Source: Mya arenaria
Lineage: Eukaryota; Mollusca; Bivalvia; Myida; Myidae
Direction: 5' to 3'
Assembly (NCBI RefSeq): GCF_026914265.1
Contig: NC_069125.1
Coordinates: forward strand, 248,001 to 312,000
DNA: 64,000 bases
Shown here: positions 34,614 to 44,749 of the stretch, piece by piece
How the letters are laid out: the number at the start of each line of letters is the position of its first letter
Position numbering within the stretch: position 1 is the stretch's first letter
Translations under genes and position numbers: made by a program
Notes under the pieces: generated by a model
What the model was told of the DNA's origin: nothing
The model's database searches: none
What the model saw: the letters and a program-made list of their open reading frames with translations, nothing else

Positions 34614-35018
34614 TAATCGACAGCATGGGAAACAAACGACGTGATGATAGAATTAATTAATCCGGATGGGTTAAAAATTCAACTATCGCAGATTTATGGG
34701 GAAAATGAAGACTGTCTAAATATCGTTGTACCTACAGTCAAAAAACAAGACAATTCAATAGATTGTGGCTTATATGCCATTGCACATGCAACATCTTTTT
34801 GTTTTCGGCAAAACCCGTTTTTCGATTTAATATTTAATTCATTAAAACTGCGTGATCATTTATTAGAATGCTTAGAAAAAGAAGAAATGTCTGAATTTCC
34901 AATCACTTCCAAGACAATCAGTGGACGGCGAAAAAATTCAAAAATCATTAAAATTGAAAACTATTGTGTATGTAATTTGCCAGAATGCTTAGGCGGCCAA
35001 GTGCAATGTGATAACTGA
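34614..35018 (+). pseudogene. C-terminal fragment of a transposon-linked Ulp1/C48 cysteine protease, truncated zinc-finger tail
   Basis: The frame (open from 34614, first ATG 34644, TGA ending 35018) matches the C-terminal part of C48 (Ulp1-like) peptidases. 'KKQDNSIDCGLYAIAHATS' contains the oxyanion Gln and the nucleophile Cys (codon 34764) of the Q-x5-C-G pattern. The region with the catalytic His and Asp is absent. The end reads YCVCNLPECLGGQVQCDN then stop, the first half of a PHD-type finger (C-x-C ... C-D-x-C). The stop cuts it before the WYH part. Such protease plus PHD fusions occur in animal DNA transposons. It sits inside the inverted-repeat element, so it is probably an element protein remnant. 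No promoter is evident. Confidence 0.65.
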
Positions 35019-35099
35019 CTGAACAATTACAACTTAGGCTCAGACATTTACGTATTCAGTAACTCGATCAATCCTTCATTCAATCTTGTGATCAATCCA

Positions 35100-35380
35100 T
35101 CATTCTTTCATTTATTTAACCATTAAATCAATCAATCAATCGATCAATCAATCAATCACATGTGCCATGACAAGAGCACCTCCACGTGATGTGGCCTGGA
35201 TGAAGAAGGATACTTTTTCTTACAAAAACGTGAAAAAATGAAGACTGTCTAAATATCGTTGTACCTACAGTCCAAAAACAAGACAATGCAATAGATTGTG
35301 GCTTATATGCCATTTATTTAACCATTAAATCAATCAATCAATAAATAAATCAATTGATACTTTTTCTTACAAAAACGTTA
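35100..35380. repeat. Rearranged duplicate of the protease active-site segment with (AATC)n tracts
   Basis: 35235-35313 repeats 34703-34781 (GAAGACTGTCTAAATATCGT ... GATTGTGGCTTATATGCCA) with few changes. It is inserted between two copies of 'tttatttaaccattaaatcaatcaatc' (35110, 35313) and two of 'actttttcttacaaaaacgt' (about 35211, 35358). This is a local tandem rearrangement after the protease gene was already broken. Confidence 0.8.
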
Positions 35381-35608
35381 CGATAAGTCATCCATCTTCA
35401 ACTAAACGCTCTTATAATTTATAATATATTAATAATATATCAATTATAATAATTTAAATAGTACACAGAAATAAATAAAACAACAAAAAAATAATAAGAT
35501 ATTAAAAAAATTCCATTCTCATTTTTCTAGTCAGCCTTTTCTGGCCTGGTCAGCCTTTTCCCTCTATATCTATATTGGCAGCCATTTGGTCAGCCTTTTA
35601 GCACGACC

Positions 35609-35670
35609 CGTCGTTGATCTCTATACGGGTATAATGCACCAAGCTAATACCCGTATAGAGATCAACGACG
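35609..35670. repeat. Perfect 24-bp hairpin with 14-nt loop
   Basis: The left arm 35609-35632 begins CGTCGTTGATCTCTATACGG. The right arm 35647-35670 is its exact reverse complement, with the loop AATGCACCAAGCTA between. It abuts the right inverted repeat of the composite element and continues into the AGCGCGGAATTCAAAAATT segment found inverted at the left side. Confidence 0.9.
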
Positions 35671-35703
35671 AGCGCGGAATTCAAAAATTATTCGCATGCT
35701 TGA

Positions 35704-36231
35704 CCATTTAATTATTATTTAGTATATAATGTGGTTGTCAATGGTTAGTATTGGGTTGGTTTGTTTCTTTGTCAAAATGGCCCATATGCTTCCGTTGCGT
35801 GGCGAACGAACTATTTGAATTAAACCTGTTATCTGTCTTTGAATTTTTGATAATCTTTGTTGACAGTTACCATTACCCGGTTGGTGGAACGAAACCACGG
35901 AAAGTCCGTGGTTATGGGTGGTTGCAGAGGGGTGAGGAAGTCGGAGGGGGGGGGGGGAGTGTGGCTAAAACTTGGAAACCCCCTTCATTTCCATAAGTAC
36001 ATAAAATAAGAGTATGAGAGGTGGTTTAATGCTGCTGCTAATTGTGTTGCAATGAAAAGGGACTATGAAGAAGTCTCAAATACTTAAGATATTTCAGTGT
36101 AGAGGTATTGGAGGGTAGGGCTCATACTTTATCAGTGGTCAAAATTAATACAAGCCCGCAAGCCCTGCACTGGTAAAATGTCTTCCGGGCTTGCTCTAAT
36201 TCTGAATTTTATATAGCAGGGCTTGTTAAAA
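35704..36231. other. Non-coding DNA with a G-run
   Basis: A run of 12 G lies at about 35946-35957. Short inverted AGCCCGCAAGCCCTGC / GCAGGGCTTG motifs lie at 36152-36230. No gene is supported. Confidence 0.5.
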
Positions 36232-36295
36232 CAAGAGCTGTCACAGATACAGCACGCTCGACTATTCCGCCGCTTTTCAGTGTAATTATTAAAAA
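36232..36295 (-). mobile_element. Family A 3' end fragment (- orientation)
   Basis: On the - strand this ends GGAATAGTCGAGCGTGCTGT, then ATCTGTGACAGCTCTTGTT, which is the subterminal repeat, hairpin and terminus of family A. The body cannot be followed beyond about 36300. Confidence 0.65.
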
Positions 36296-37029
36296 GAAAT
36301 TAATATATTTGTGTTTATTTTACACATGTTTACAATACTAAATGTAAGACAAAATTTAGAGCCTGTGGTCTCATGTTCTGTAATAGTAACTTGTAAACAC
36401 TAAAGGACAGTTGCGTTCTGAATAAATAATGTAATTTATACAAAGAAATGTACAAACAATATTGTAAGGGAACATTGGTGCTTAAAATCAGTGCATGTAC
36501 TGTATCTGTTTGCCTTTTAAAATATGATGAACAAAAAAAAATTTAATAATGATTAAATAAATTAATAATCGATCATTGATCTGTTTCATAGACCGATTAT
36601 CGATAGTAATTTTTCTGTCCGATTCCCAACACTACAATATCACTTACCATCAATGCACGTAATTACGAATCATCAACATCATTTAATCATAGCTACAATA
36701 ATGAGCAATCAGGGATACTTTTTTAATATTTTGACATTTCTTATGTATCCCTGTAACTCTACAACTCTCTACCATTTAACACTGGACGAAATACTATATA
36801 GTAATATTATGAATCCATGTTGAATAATAATAACAAAATTGTTCAATATATACCCAACAGTGATCTAAACTGGACTAAATTTGTCATTAAAGTCGTTACT
36901 TTCACATAGATATATTCTGGGTCACGAATACCATTTTATAAAATACATGTACACAACCTGTCAGATTTGTCCCTGACACAGATTTACAGATATCGGGATA
37001 CTTGATAAACGATCGACACATGTAAGTGT
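36296..37029. other. AT-rich non-coding DNA; possible hAT end
   Basis: At about 36568-36635 'gaccgattatcgatagt' followed by CCGATTCCCAACACTA resembles one end of a hAT-type MITE related to 45323-46180. No partner end was found. Otherwise nothing is recognised. Confidence 0.4.
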
Positions 37030-38537
37030 TAAAGCTGCACTCTCACAGATATATACCAATTTTACAACTTTTTTATTTTTTGTCTTGGAAAGAGCAAATT
37101 TTTGCTAAAATCTGCAAACCAGTGATATAAGATTGCTTACAAAAAATCAGATGGTAGATTTCCATATTTCCATTCGAAAATTAATGTTTTATGGCTTAAA
37201 CCGTTCCTAACAGTTTAAGAATCAAGAGCCGTCGTAAGACAGCGCGCTTGACTACGCCGCTTTGACTTGGAATACAATAACGATGTAATAATACCAAGTT
37301 TGGTCTCTTTATGTCTAACCTAACTAAAACTATTCGATACATAAGGTGACTTTGATGCTGCCCTCCCACCAGCCCGCCCAAACAATGACGCAAGTCATTC
37401 AAATAACTTGATTTCCCATTATGAAAATGTGGTTAAGAATATACAAATATGCCTTTCAAAGGAAATTTAAAAAAAATTAAAAAAATTCAAGGGTCATAAT
37501 TTGTATTTAGGCTTAAAACAGAGTTATGTTTCTTGCTGTAAGATGGTTGTGAATAATTTTGAATTTTATAAAGTGCATTTAATGAACAGTATAGAAGTTT
37601 TGTTTTATTAAAATCCCAACATCCCTTAACTTTTACTTGCTTCAATCAAGTCAATCAGGGGCCATAACTTGTATTAAGGATATGGAGTTATGTAACCTCA
37701 TTGAGTGATGGTCCTGAACAATTGTGTGAAGTATTAAGTCAATTGAATGAAGGGTATAGAAGTTATTAAACAATATCCCAACCTGCCCTAAAACTTTAAC
37801 CTAAGTTCCATAGTCAATCAGGGGCCATAATTTGTATAAAAGATAATACGGAGTTATTTAACCTCATTATGTGATGGCTCTGAACATCTGTGTGAAGTAT
37901 TAAGTCAATTGAATGAATGGTATTGGAGTTTTAAGTGAAAATCCCAACTTGCCCTAAAACTTTAACCTGCCCTAAAACTTTAACCTAAGTCAATCAGGGG
38001 CCATAACTTGTATTTAGGATAATAGGGAGTTATGTAACCTCATTGTGGGATGGTCCTGAACAACTGTATGAAGTATTAAGTCAATTGAACAAAAGATATA
38101 GAAGTTATCATTAAATATTCCAACTTGCCCTACAACTTTAACCCAAGTTCCATAGTCAATCAGGGGCCATTATCTATGTAAAGGATAATATGGAGTTATC
38201 TAACCTCATCATGTGATGGCCCTGAACAACTGTGTGAAGTATTAAGTCAATTGAATATAGGGGTATTGGACTTATAAGTGAAAATCCCAACTTGCCCTAA
38301 AACTTGAACCAGACGCCGACGCTGGGGTGAGTAGTATAGCCCACCTATTCTTCGAATAGTCGAGCTAAAAAGCATAAAACATCAATTTTTGAATTTAAAT
38401 ATAAAAATCTACGATCTAATTTTTGTCAGCAATCTGGTATATAATTGGTTTTCATGGATTTTCGCATAAATTGGCTCGTTCCAAGACAAAAAATAAAAAA
38501 GTTGTCAAAATGTTCAATGTGTGAGAGTGCAGCTTTA
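37030..38537. mobile_element. Palindromic MITE ('gcactctcacag' family, copy 3) split by a family A element
   Basis: The left arm 37030-37225 starts GTTAAAGCTGCACTCTCACA. The right arm 38371-38537 ends GTGTGAGAGTGCAGCTTTAA and is largely the reverse complement of the left, including 'acaacttttttattttttgtcttgga'. The 1.15-kb family A element lies between the arms. Confidence 0.8.
37226..38370 (-). mobile_element. Family A element, copy A2, nested in the MITE
   Basis: On the - strand it starts TTTTAGCTCGACTATTCGAA (38370) and ends GACGGCTCTTGA (37226), with subterminal TAGTCAAGCGCGCTGTC. The ends match copy A1 but the core is different: about 155-180-bp units with 'caatcaggggccataactt' at about 37655, 37815, 37993 and 38157. 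No target duplication is evident. The - strand frame at 37196-37402 is a shadow. Confidence 0.75.
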
Positions 38538-38905
38538 AATGATATCATTACTCTGAATATTTTTTTGCATAATGACATAAATAAATAAGTGTTAAATAGT
38601 AGGCAATAATATTTTCATATTAATTTGAATTTATAACGGAGATAATTTCAAAATTGTGGCTGCGAGGTTTCTCTGATCAAGAATTGTTCGCTACTTTTTG
38701 CTGGGACGTCTCAAGCATAGTAAAAAAAATTGTCAAATACTCGTTGACGTCCATTTAGGTAAACTACATTTAAACATTGGTCAAAATAGCGGAAATGGGA
38801 AAGTATACTTATTAAATGAAGGCATATATAAAAAAATAAAAAATCATGCAGCATTCATTGTAAATGCTTACAATGCTTGCTTCAATATCAATTATGTTCA
38901 TGTTA
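38538..38905. other. AT-rich non-coding spacer
   Basis: Nothing recognised. The frame at 38698-38949 runs into the MITE and has no motif. Confidence 0.45.
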
Positions 38906-40597
38906 TGCACCAGTCAATTGTAACCACGGCTCCCCAGGTCTGGGGATAAGCGGGGACTTTTGACTTTCGGTCCAGCCAACCCAGGCTAAAATCCTCGCCC
39001 TGTGGGGACGAACAGATGGTCAAATCCCTGCCAAATGCCCCGCACCCCAGGTAAGGCACATTATCCACTTAGTCTAAAATAATAGACGTGTTATATGGGA
39101 TTCTTCCAATCCCTGAAGGATTTGCCATATCAAAAATCTAAAAAAAAATCCGTCAACGTACAATTATTTGGACTAATTACCCACTATATTTTAAAACGAA
39201 GATAAAACCACCGCATTCACCCGGCACTGCGGGGCCACCTGAAAGGCAAAAACATGGCCCATTTCCCCATCTGAATTACGGACACTACGGACCATGGACA
39301 TTACGGACCATGGACATTACGGACCAGATCTAGGGACACTACGGACCAGTTTTAGGGACATTACGGACCATCTTCAGAAACTTACGGACCATGATTTAAA
39401 CATTATTTTTTTTAAATTATTCACTCATTAGTTTTTAATTTGTTAATAAATACTTGAATATGAGTGCTCAGTATGACGTTATATCTTCCATAAAACTGTG
39501 AAAAATCCCGTGAAGTTCGAATATAAAACTTGTGAAATTCCAAAAGGTGTTAAAGACCTATGCATTTATAACAATTATGTGAAAAATAATGAACGAAATT
39601 TGAAAGATCGGCAGTTAAATCAGTTAAAAGCAACAGAAGAAATATTTTCCAAAACAGTTTATTTCCCAAAATAAATCGAGCAGAAATATTTTCCAAAACA
39701 GTTTATTTCCCAAAATAAATCGAGCACATATAAGAACATATCAGTGTTTACATGAATCACGAATAAACAGCATATGTCACCAAAGCCACCATTCATATCT
39801 AAACAGGCCCATAAAGTCTCGCACATGCTTTGAGCAGACTGCTTGTAGACAACTCGTTGGCAGAATACTCTGCCAAAAGCTTCATGAGCCGGCCTTGCTT
39901 TATATTAAATAAACGATGTGTGTTTGTTGCAATTCTTGCAAACTGATGTTTAAACTGGCAATTTCTGTTGCCTTACCGGTAATTAGTGTTTATCAGTTAT
40001 AATTGTACCCGTAATTATCGGCGGTTTATTACAAAAGAAACAAACATTATACGGACAACCTTTAATTGGCAATCATAAAAGTGTGAAAACCCATTGTAAC
40101 GGCGCACTTTCACTGAACCTTTCAATTAAAACAGATGAAACGGAAAACAAATAAATATGACGATCCAAAGTTTATTTCAGAAAGCAATCGATCACATATG
40201 AAAACATTAATATCCACATTTACAATTATAAGATAAACACATATTTCGTTCATTATTATTCACATTATTATAATATTTTATTAAATACATTGATGTTTCA
40301 CATTGGAATTTCATGGGATTTTTCAGTTACATTAAAGATAATTGTCATACTGAGCACTCATATTCAAGTATTTATTAACAAATTTAAGACCAATGAGTGA
40401 ATAAATAAAAAAACCCAAATGTTTAAAAACATTAACAATGATGGTCCGTAAGTTTCCGAAGATGGTCCGTAATGTCCCTAAATCTGGTCCGTAGTGTCCC
40501 TAAATCTGGTCCGTAATGTACATGGTCCGTAGTGTCCGTGACCCCCCCATCTATCCCCCCCGGAACTGGGGGGCCATGGTTACAATTGACTGTTGCA
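38906..40597. mobile_element. GC-rich MITE ('tgcaccagtcaattgtaacc' family) split by a nested element
   Basis: The left end TGCACCAGTCAATTGTAACC starts at 38906. The right end GGTTACAATTGACTGTTGCA ends at 40597. The interior matches 29321-29636, but a small AT-rich insert (about 39070-39180) and a 1.27-kb element (39273-40544) interrupt it. Confidence 0.8.
39273..40544. mobile_element. Long-palindrome DNA element with 'acattacggacca' subterminal repeats and 8-bp target duplication
   Basis: CCCCATCT flanks the element at 39265-39272 and 40545-40552. The ends are inverted repeats of about 200 bp built from a short motif of the form (A)CA(C/T)TACGGACCA repeated about six times, followed by an AT-rich arm ('gagtgctcagtatgac' left, 'gtcatactgagcactc' right). 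A 44-bp direct duplication (CCAAAACAGTTTATTTCCCA) is at 39637-39724. No protein is encoded. Eight-bp duplications are made by hAT, P and Zisupton/KDZ-type transposases. The family is not assigned. Confidence 0.75.
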
Positions 40598-40604
40598 TTA
40601 TTAA

Positions 40605-40975
40605 CATGTTATTTATTAGGTGACTTCATATTGCATTATTGGCGTAGTTATTTGTCTGAGGTTAGCTGCATTTGCCTGAGCCAGAAATGGCGAAGGCAAA
40701 AACAGCTGACCGAGGACAAATTACTGGGCCAATATGAAATCACCTAATTAATAAGTATTTTATTAATTAACTATTACCCTTTTGGTTAAAAACATTCTTT
40801 TAAACTTACCTTCATGACCTATACTAGGCTTTTAGTTCACATTGTTCAAAGCCGTATTTATCCCTTATTCATTCATGGTGTCTGCTTTTCTAGACGTGAC
40901 TGCTGATTTTGACATGCATCCTTAAAGTGACATTGCACATATTTATGAATTGTTAGGAAGCATGTCTTTTCGTCT
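40605..40975. mobile_element. Foldback MITE ('ttaggtgatttcatattggcc' family), 3'-truncated copy
   Basis: It starts with a degenerate hairpin (40615-40748) whose arms read TTAGGTGACTTCATATTG and CAATATGAAATCACCTAA, followed by a body ('cattcatggtgtctgctttt', 'cttaaagtgacattgcacat') that matches the inverted copy at 41738-42118. The outer end present in the other copy is lost after about 40975. Confidence 0.75.
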
Positions 40976-41737
40976 TAATTTCTTAAATCGTTTGCCAAAA
41001 CGTCTAATGTTTCACCTTCGTCGTCCAATCGGAACTCCTCGGCTAGTATCAAGATATGGCTTGCCGGGCGGAGATGGCCGCGTTGTTACGATTGTCTATC
41101 TCAAAGCTTGCCGGAGATGGGCAAGTTGTTACGATTTCTTCGTCATCCTAATTGTCGGTGTACAAAATCATAATAGTCGTAAAATCCACCAACGGGTTAA
41201 ATTCAACTATAATATCAAACCGTACAAAGTGGTTCAATCATTCAGTAGGTTCAAGTATTCCAAATAGGTTTATACGAAGCACAAAATTTTCAAAACAGTC
41301 GGAAAACTGTAAAAAATATAGCTACCTTTAAAAATATTTTCCAGCATATTTCACATATATATAAGGCGAGTTTCGACAGCCAATGAAAATGGCCCATTTC
41401 TCAATTTCTATATTAGGCGAGTTCTGTAGCCAATCAAAATGGAGGAAACTCATATTAGCCGTGTTTTGTTGATATTGGCCGAGTTTGGTTGATATTGAGC
41501 GAGTTCTGGCATATATCGTAATATTGTCTGGTATTGGTACCGCAATTGTCTCTGTATCTCGTCAAATACGTAATAGTTGATTAATTGTGAGATATTGGTT
41601 CCTGTCTGTTTCCAATATCAGTAATGAGACCCCACTGGGATAGATTCCAATTGGGTAATCATTACTAAGAACCATGCTGTCACTGATTACTAATATATGA
41701 TGTGTAGTGGAAATTATGCATACATATATTATAATGT
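40976..41737. other. Repeat fragments between two inverted foldback copies
   Basis: 41020-41130 is a copy of the GGAACTCCTCGGCTAGTATC / 'gcttgccggagatgg' repeat also at 26.0 and 30.3 kb. 41370-41500 has three or four loose repeats of 'ggcgagttctg.agccaat'. The frame at 40950-41267 crosses these and is not a gene. Confidence 0.55.
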
Positions 41738-42118
41738 TATTAATTAGGTGATTTCATATTGGCCTAGTTATTTGTCCGATGCTTCCTTACAATGTACAGG
41801 GCTTTATTCATAAGTATGTGCAATGTCACTCTAAGGATGCATGTCAAAATCAGCAAAGTCAAGTCTAGAAAAGCAGACACCATGAATGATTAAGGGTTAA
41901 AATACGGCTTCACTGTGAACATAAAGGTAAGTTATAAGAATGTTTTTAACCAAAATGGTAATAGTTAATTAATAAAATACTTATTAATTAGGTGATTTCA
42001 TATTGGCCAAGTTATTTGTCCTCGGTCAGCTGTATTTGCCTTCGCCCTTTCGGGCTCAGGCAAATACAGCTAACCTCGGACAAATAACTAGGCCAATATG
42101 AAATCACCTAATTAATAA
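41738..42118. mobile_element. Foldback MITE, complete copy with 55-bp-arm hairpin
   Basis: Both outer ends read TTAATTAGGTGATTTCATAT in inverted orientation. In addition 41986-42113 is a near-perfect hairpin. Its arms run from AATTAGGTGATTTCATATTG to GCTGTATTTGCC (about 55 bp), with a loop TTCGCCCTTTCGGGCTCA that itself contains a small stem. No protein is encoded. Confidence 0.85.
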
Positions 42119-42894
42119 CATTAAAATATTGACATCTAATCAGGAATAGATTTTTGAGTGCTTTCATGATAAGCGTTTCACTTTGTTTTCATTTGTTCTG
42201 AAACGAAGACGATGAATGGTACGGGAAAAGTTGAAAGCTTATATGGAATTTAAATTGGCTCATTAAAGTCTCAACAACTTGAGCCATTAGGACGTGGTAA
42301 GTTATAATTGACGTGATTGGTTAAAATGTATGAATCTGCAGAACGTAAGGAAAGTGCTTATTAATAGATCAAAGTTAGCACCATGAAAGGATTTGTATAG
42401 CAAAATTTGCACCGTATTAGGTATGCCCGTCCCACCTCTCACTCACAGCATTCTCGCCCTACAGAGAGTATAGTGTAAACATCAGTCTGCAACAAGACCC
42501 TCACACACTATGATTGGGAAAACGAGTGTTTTGCAGTAATCATTAACTGTAACATTTGATGCATGTTTATGGCCTCTCCGCCCTCAAGCTTCCTCACCAC
42601 TCACCACCCACTCCAAGTATGAGCCAGAGCGACCCCCTTTCGCACAGTAATGAAAGTGTTTCCCGGTTATAAGCTGTAGCTTTTAACCCATTCAATTTCT
42701 GCTTCTTTACAAAGCGCTTCCCCATAACAACCCCCACCCCTCATATATAGAGTATAGTACAGTAGCCCCAGCCACCACCATCCCTTCGCGCAAATCTAAA
42801 CAATAGGCAAAGGCAAAAAAGTTAGCATTTTTCTCGCCGAAACCTATCACTTCCGACTTCCCCCCCCCCCCCCCCACACTTGCCATGTAGGTTA
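42119..42894. other. Non-coding DNA with a poly-C run
   Basis: A run of 16 C is at 42860-42875. The stretch 42420-42800 is C-rich ('cccacctctcactcac', 'caccactcaccacccact') but shows no frame. No gene is supported. Confidence 0.5.
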
Positions 42895-43180
42895 ACCATG
42901 ATGAGGCAGCATATCGCGCACAAGACCAAGGGCTGCACCTTAAAGGTCAAGGTCACGCTTAGAGGTCAAAGGTTGAAATAATCTTATCGGTGCTGTATCT
43001 AAACCATGCATTATATAATTTTCATAAAACTTGCCATAAAGGTGCATGTCGCGCACAAGACCCAGGTCTATACCTCAATGGTCAAGGTCACGCTTAGTGG
43101 TCAACTGTTGAAATAATGCTTGTCAAGGCTGTATCTTGACCATGTATTATAGGATTTTCAAACTTGCCATGAAGGTTGAA
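42895..43180. repeat. Two-unit 135-bp repeat with nuclear-receptor half-sites
   Basis: GCGCACAAGACC occurs at 42916 and 43051. Each unit contains GGTCAAGGTCACGCTTAG, and the first continues AGGTCAAAGG. TCAAGGTCA and AGGTCAAAGG are the same receptor-type motifs as in the 17.5-22.1 kb array, in an otherwise different repeat. Confidence 0.75.
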
Positions 43181-43567
43181 CAGAACTTAAGTAAATAAAA
43201 GCTTAATATAGGTCACATTATACCTCGTATTCAAAAGCGTTACACCTCTCAGAACAGGAATGCTAATTCTATCATATTTTTAGCTATTCATTAACTAACA
43301 ACATAATTCGAACTTTTGATGTTTTGTCATCGAAAAAAATCAATGTGTTACACAAAACAAACTGGAAACAATATATTTAACAAGAGTAAAATGCGTTGTT
43401 ATATATTTGGATTAGACATAACAGCTTTAACACATCAAGCATAAAAGTAACTGATATTGTGTTTTCGAATTATATTCCGTGTAACTGGTGCTACAAAGAA
43501 GTGAACTGAAATACTTTTAATCCATCTTCGAGTTAATTAAGAAAACTTTCACATTGTTATATACATG

Positions 43568-43945
43568 TTTGTTAAAGATGCACTCTTATTCCCAAATAGG
43601 ACTTACCAATCAATACAATTATTTAAATATACCAAAAGGGTGAATAAATGTCAAAAACAATCTTATGAAGAATACCGAGTTTAATAATGAAAGAAAGTTG
43701 CAGAAAACACGGTATTCATACCTTATGAGACTATAGTTAATCACAGTAAATCTTTTAGCATTCACCAATCATTTAATATATTTGCGTTTTTAGTCATTAA
43801 ATACACGGTTACAATCTTGTTATATATTAAAATAAGTAATATTTTCCATAAATGCGTTATTTAGTAAGAAGTTAAAGGTTTATCACTGAAAATTTATATT
43901 TGTTTTACATGTGTATGTATTGATTTTGAATAAGAGTGTCAATGT
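43568..43945. mobile_element. MITE, copy 2 ('gcattcaccaatcattta' family)
   Basis: The ends are TTAAAGATGCACTCTTATTC and TTTTGAATAAGAGTGTCA. The 43740-43940 part matches 23240-23455 (TTTTAGCATTCACCAATCAT, AGTTAAAGGTTTATCA). This copy is longer because it keeps a left segment absent from copy 1. Confidence 0.7.
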
Positions 43946-44749
43946 AGGAATAAGCATGAACACTTTATTAATTTACTACACTGCTTCGTAGGTCGTTGTT
44001 TCACTGGGTGATCAGTAGATGATTTTTTTCCTAGATAGACCATGACCTGGCCTTGTTGTCTCGCATAACGAAAATATTAGCTCGTTTTCAAATGCCTTAA
44101 AAGTAAGGTTCAAAGGTAATGCATAGTGCAAATGTACAATGGGTGGTTTTACGTGTGTATTATATCAATTGACCTTACACTGGATTGAATAATAGTATTT
44201 ACTATTATAATGCATCAGTCTTCAATAAGATTCTGTAAGCTTTCTGCATTAGAATGTGCGGTTAAATTTAATCTTTTTTTGTATACATATATATACATGT
44301 TCTAAACACTTATTTGGTTACTTTGTAGTGTTTTATGTTAACACATATGCTTCGTTATGGACATTGAGAATAACAATCAAACGTGTAAATTTCACGCTTT
44401 GTTGTTTTATCAAAGGCCAACATTCACTGATTTTGGAAGGACATTCTTTAAGGGTAGGGAGACCTTGACCCAACGATGCTGTTAAAAGTTTCAACCAAAC
44501 ATGATTCGTTTAGAAATTTAGCATTGGTCATTTTAACGTGCAATTGCTAATATAACTCATGTAGCTGGTTTATATAAAAATGCTTACGAAGAATAATGTG
44601 TACATTATTGATCGTATCTTTTGGGATTTTACTAATAGTAAGAAGTTTGCCATATCAAAATTCGTAAAAAAATCTCAACATAAGTCTTATTTGGACTAAA
44701 CACGAGCTTACTGGAATGTGTAAGTCAAAGCTTACTTTTTTTCTTTCAG
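43946..44749. other. Intron or upstream region of the TNFR-like gene
   Basis: No start exon could be placed with confidence. A possible ATG exon at 44211 (donor TTCT|GTAAGC) is in the wrong phase for 44750. The acceptor TTTTTCTTTCAG at 44749 has a good pyrimidine tract. Confidence 0.45.

Larger units (their letters stand above)
30285..35703. mobile_element. Composite inverted-repeat element carrying a Ulp1-type protease remnant, with a LINE inside
   Basis: The inner inverted repeats are about 30463-30545 and 35525-35603. Both contain AAAAGGCTGACCA and the run 'aaggctgaccaggccagaaaaggctgacc' in opposite orientation. Just outside, AATTTTTGAATTCCGCGCTC (about 30424) is also matched inverted at about 35672-35695. 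Further copies of the GGCTGACC / GGTCAGCC motif lie at about 34080-34150 and 34355-34425. The interior holds the non-LTR retrotransposon (about 31.0-33.66 kb) and a C48 protease fragment (34614-35018). This reads as a DNA transposon with repeated subterminal motifs, later invaded by a LINE. The superfamily is not assigned. Confidence 0.55.
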
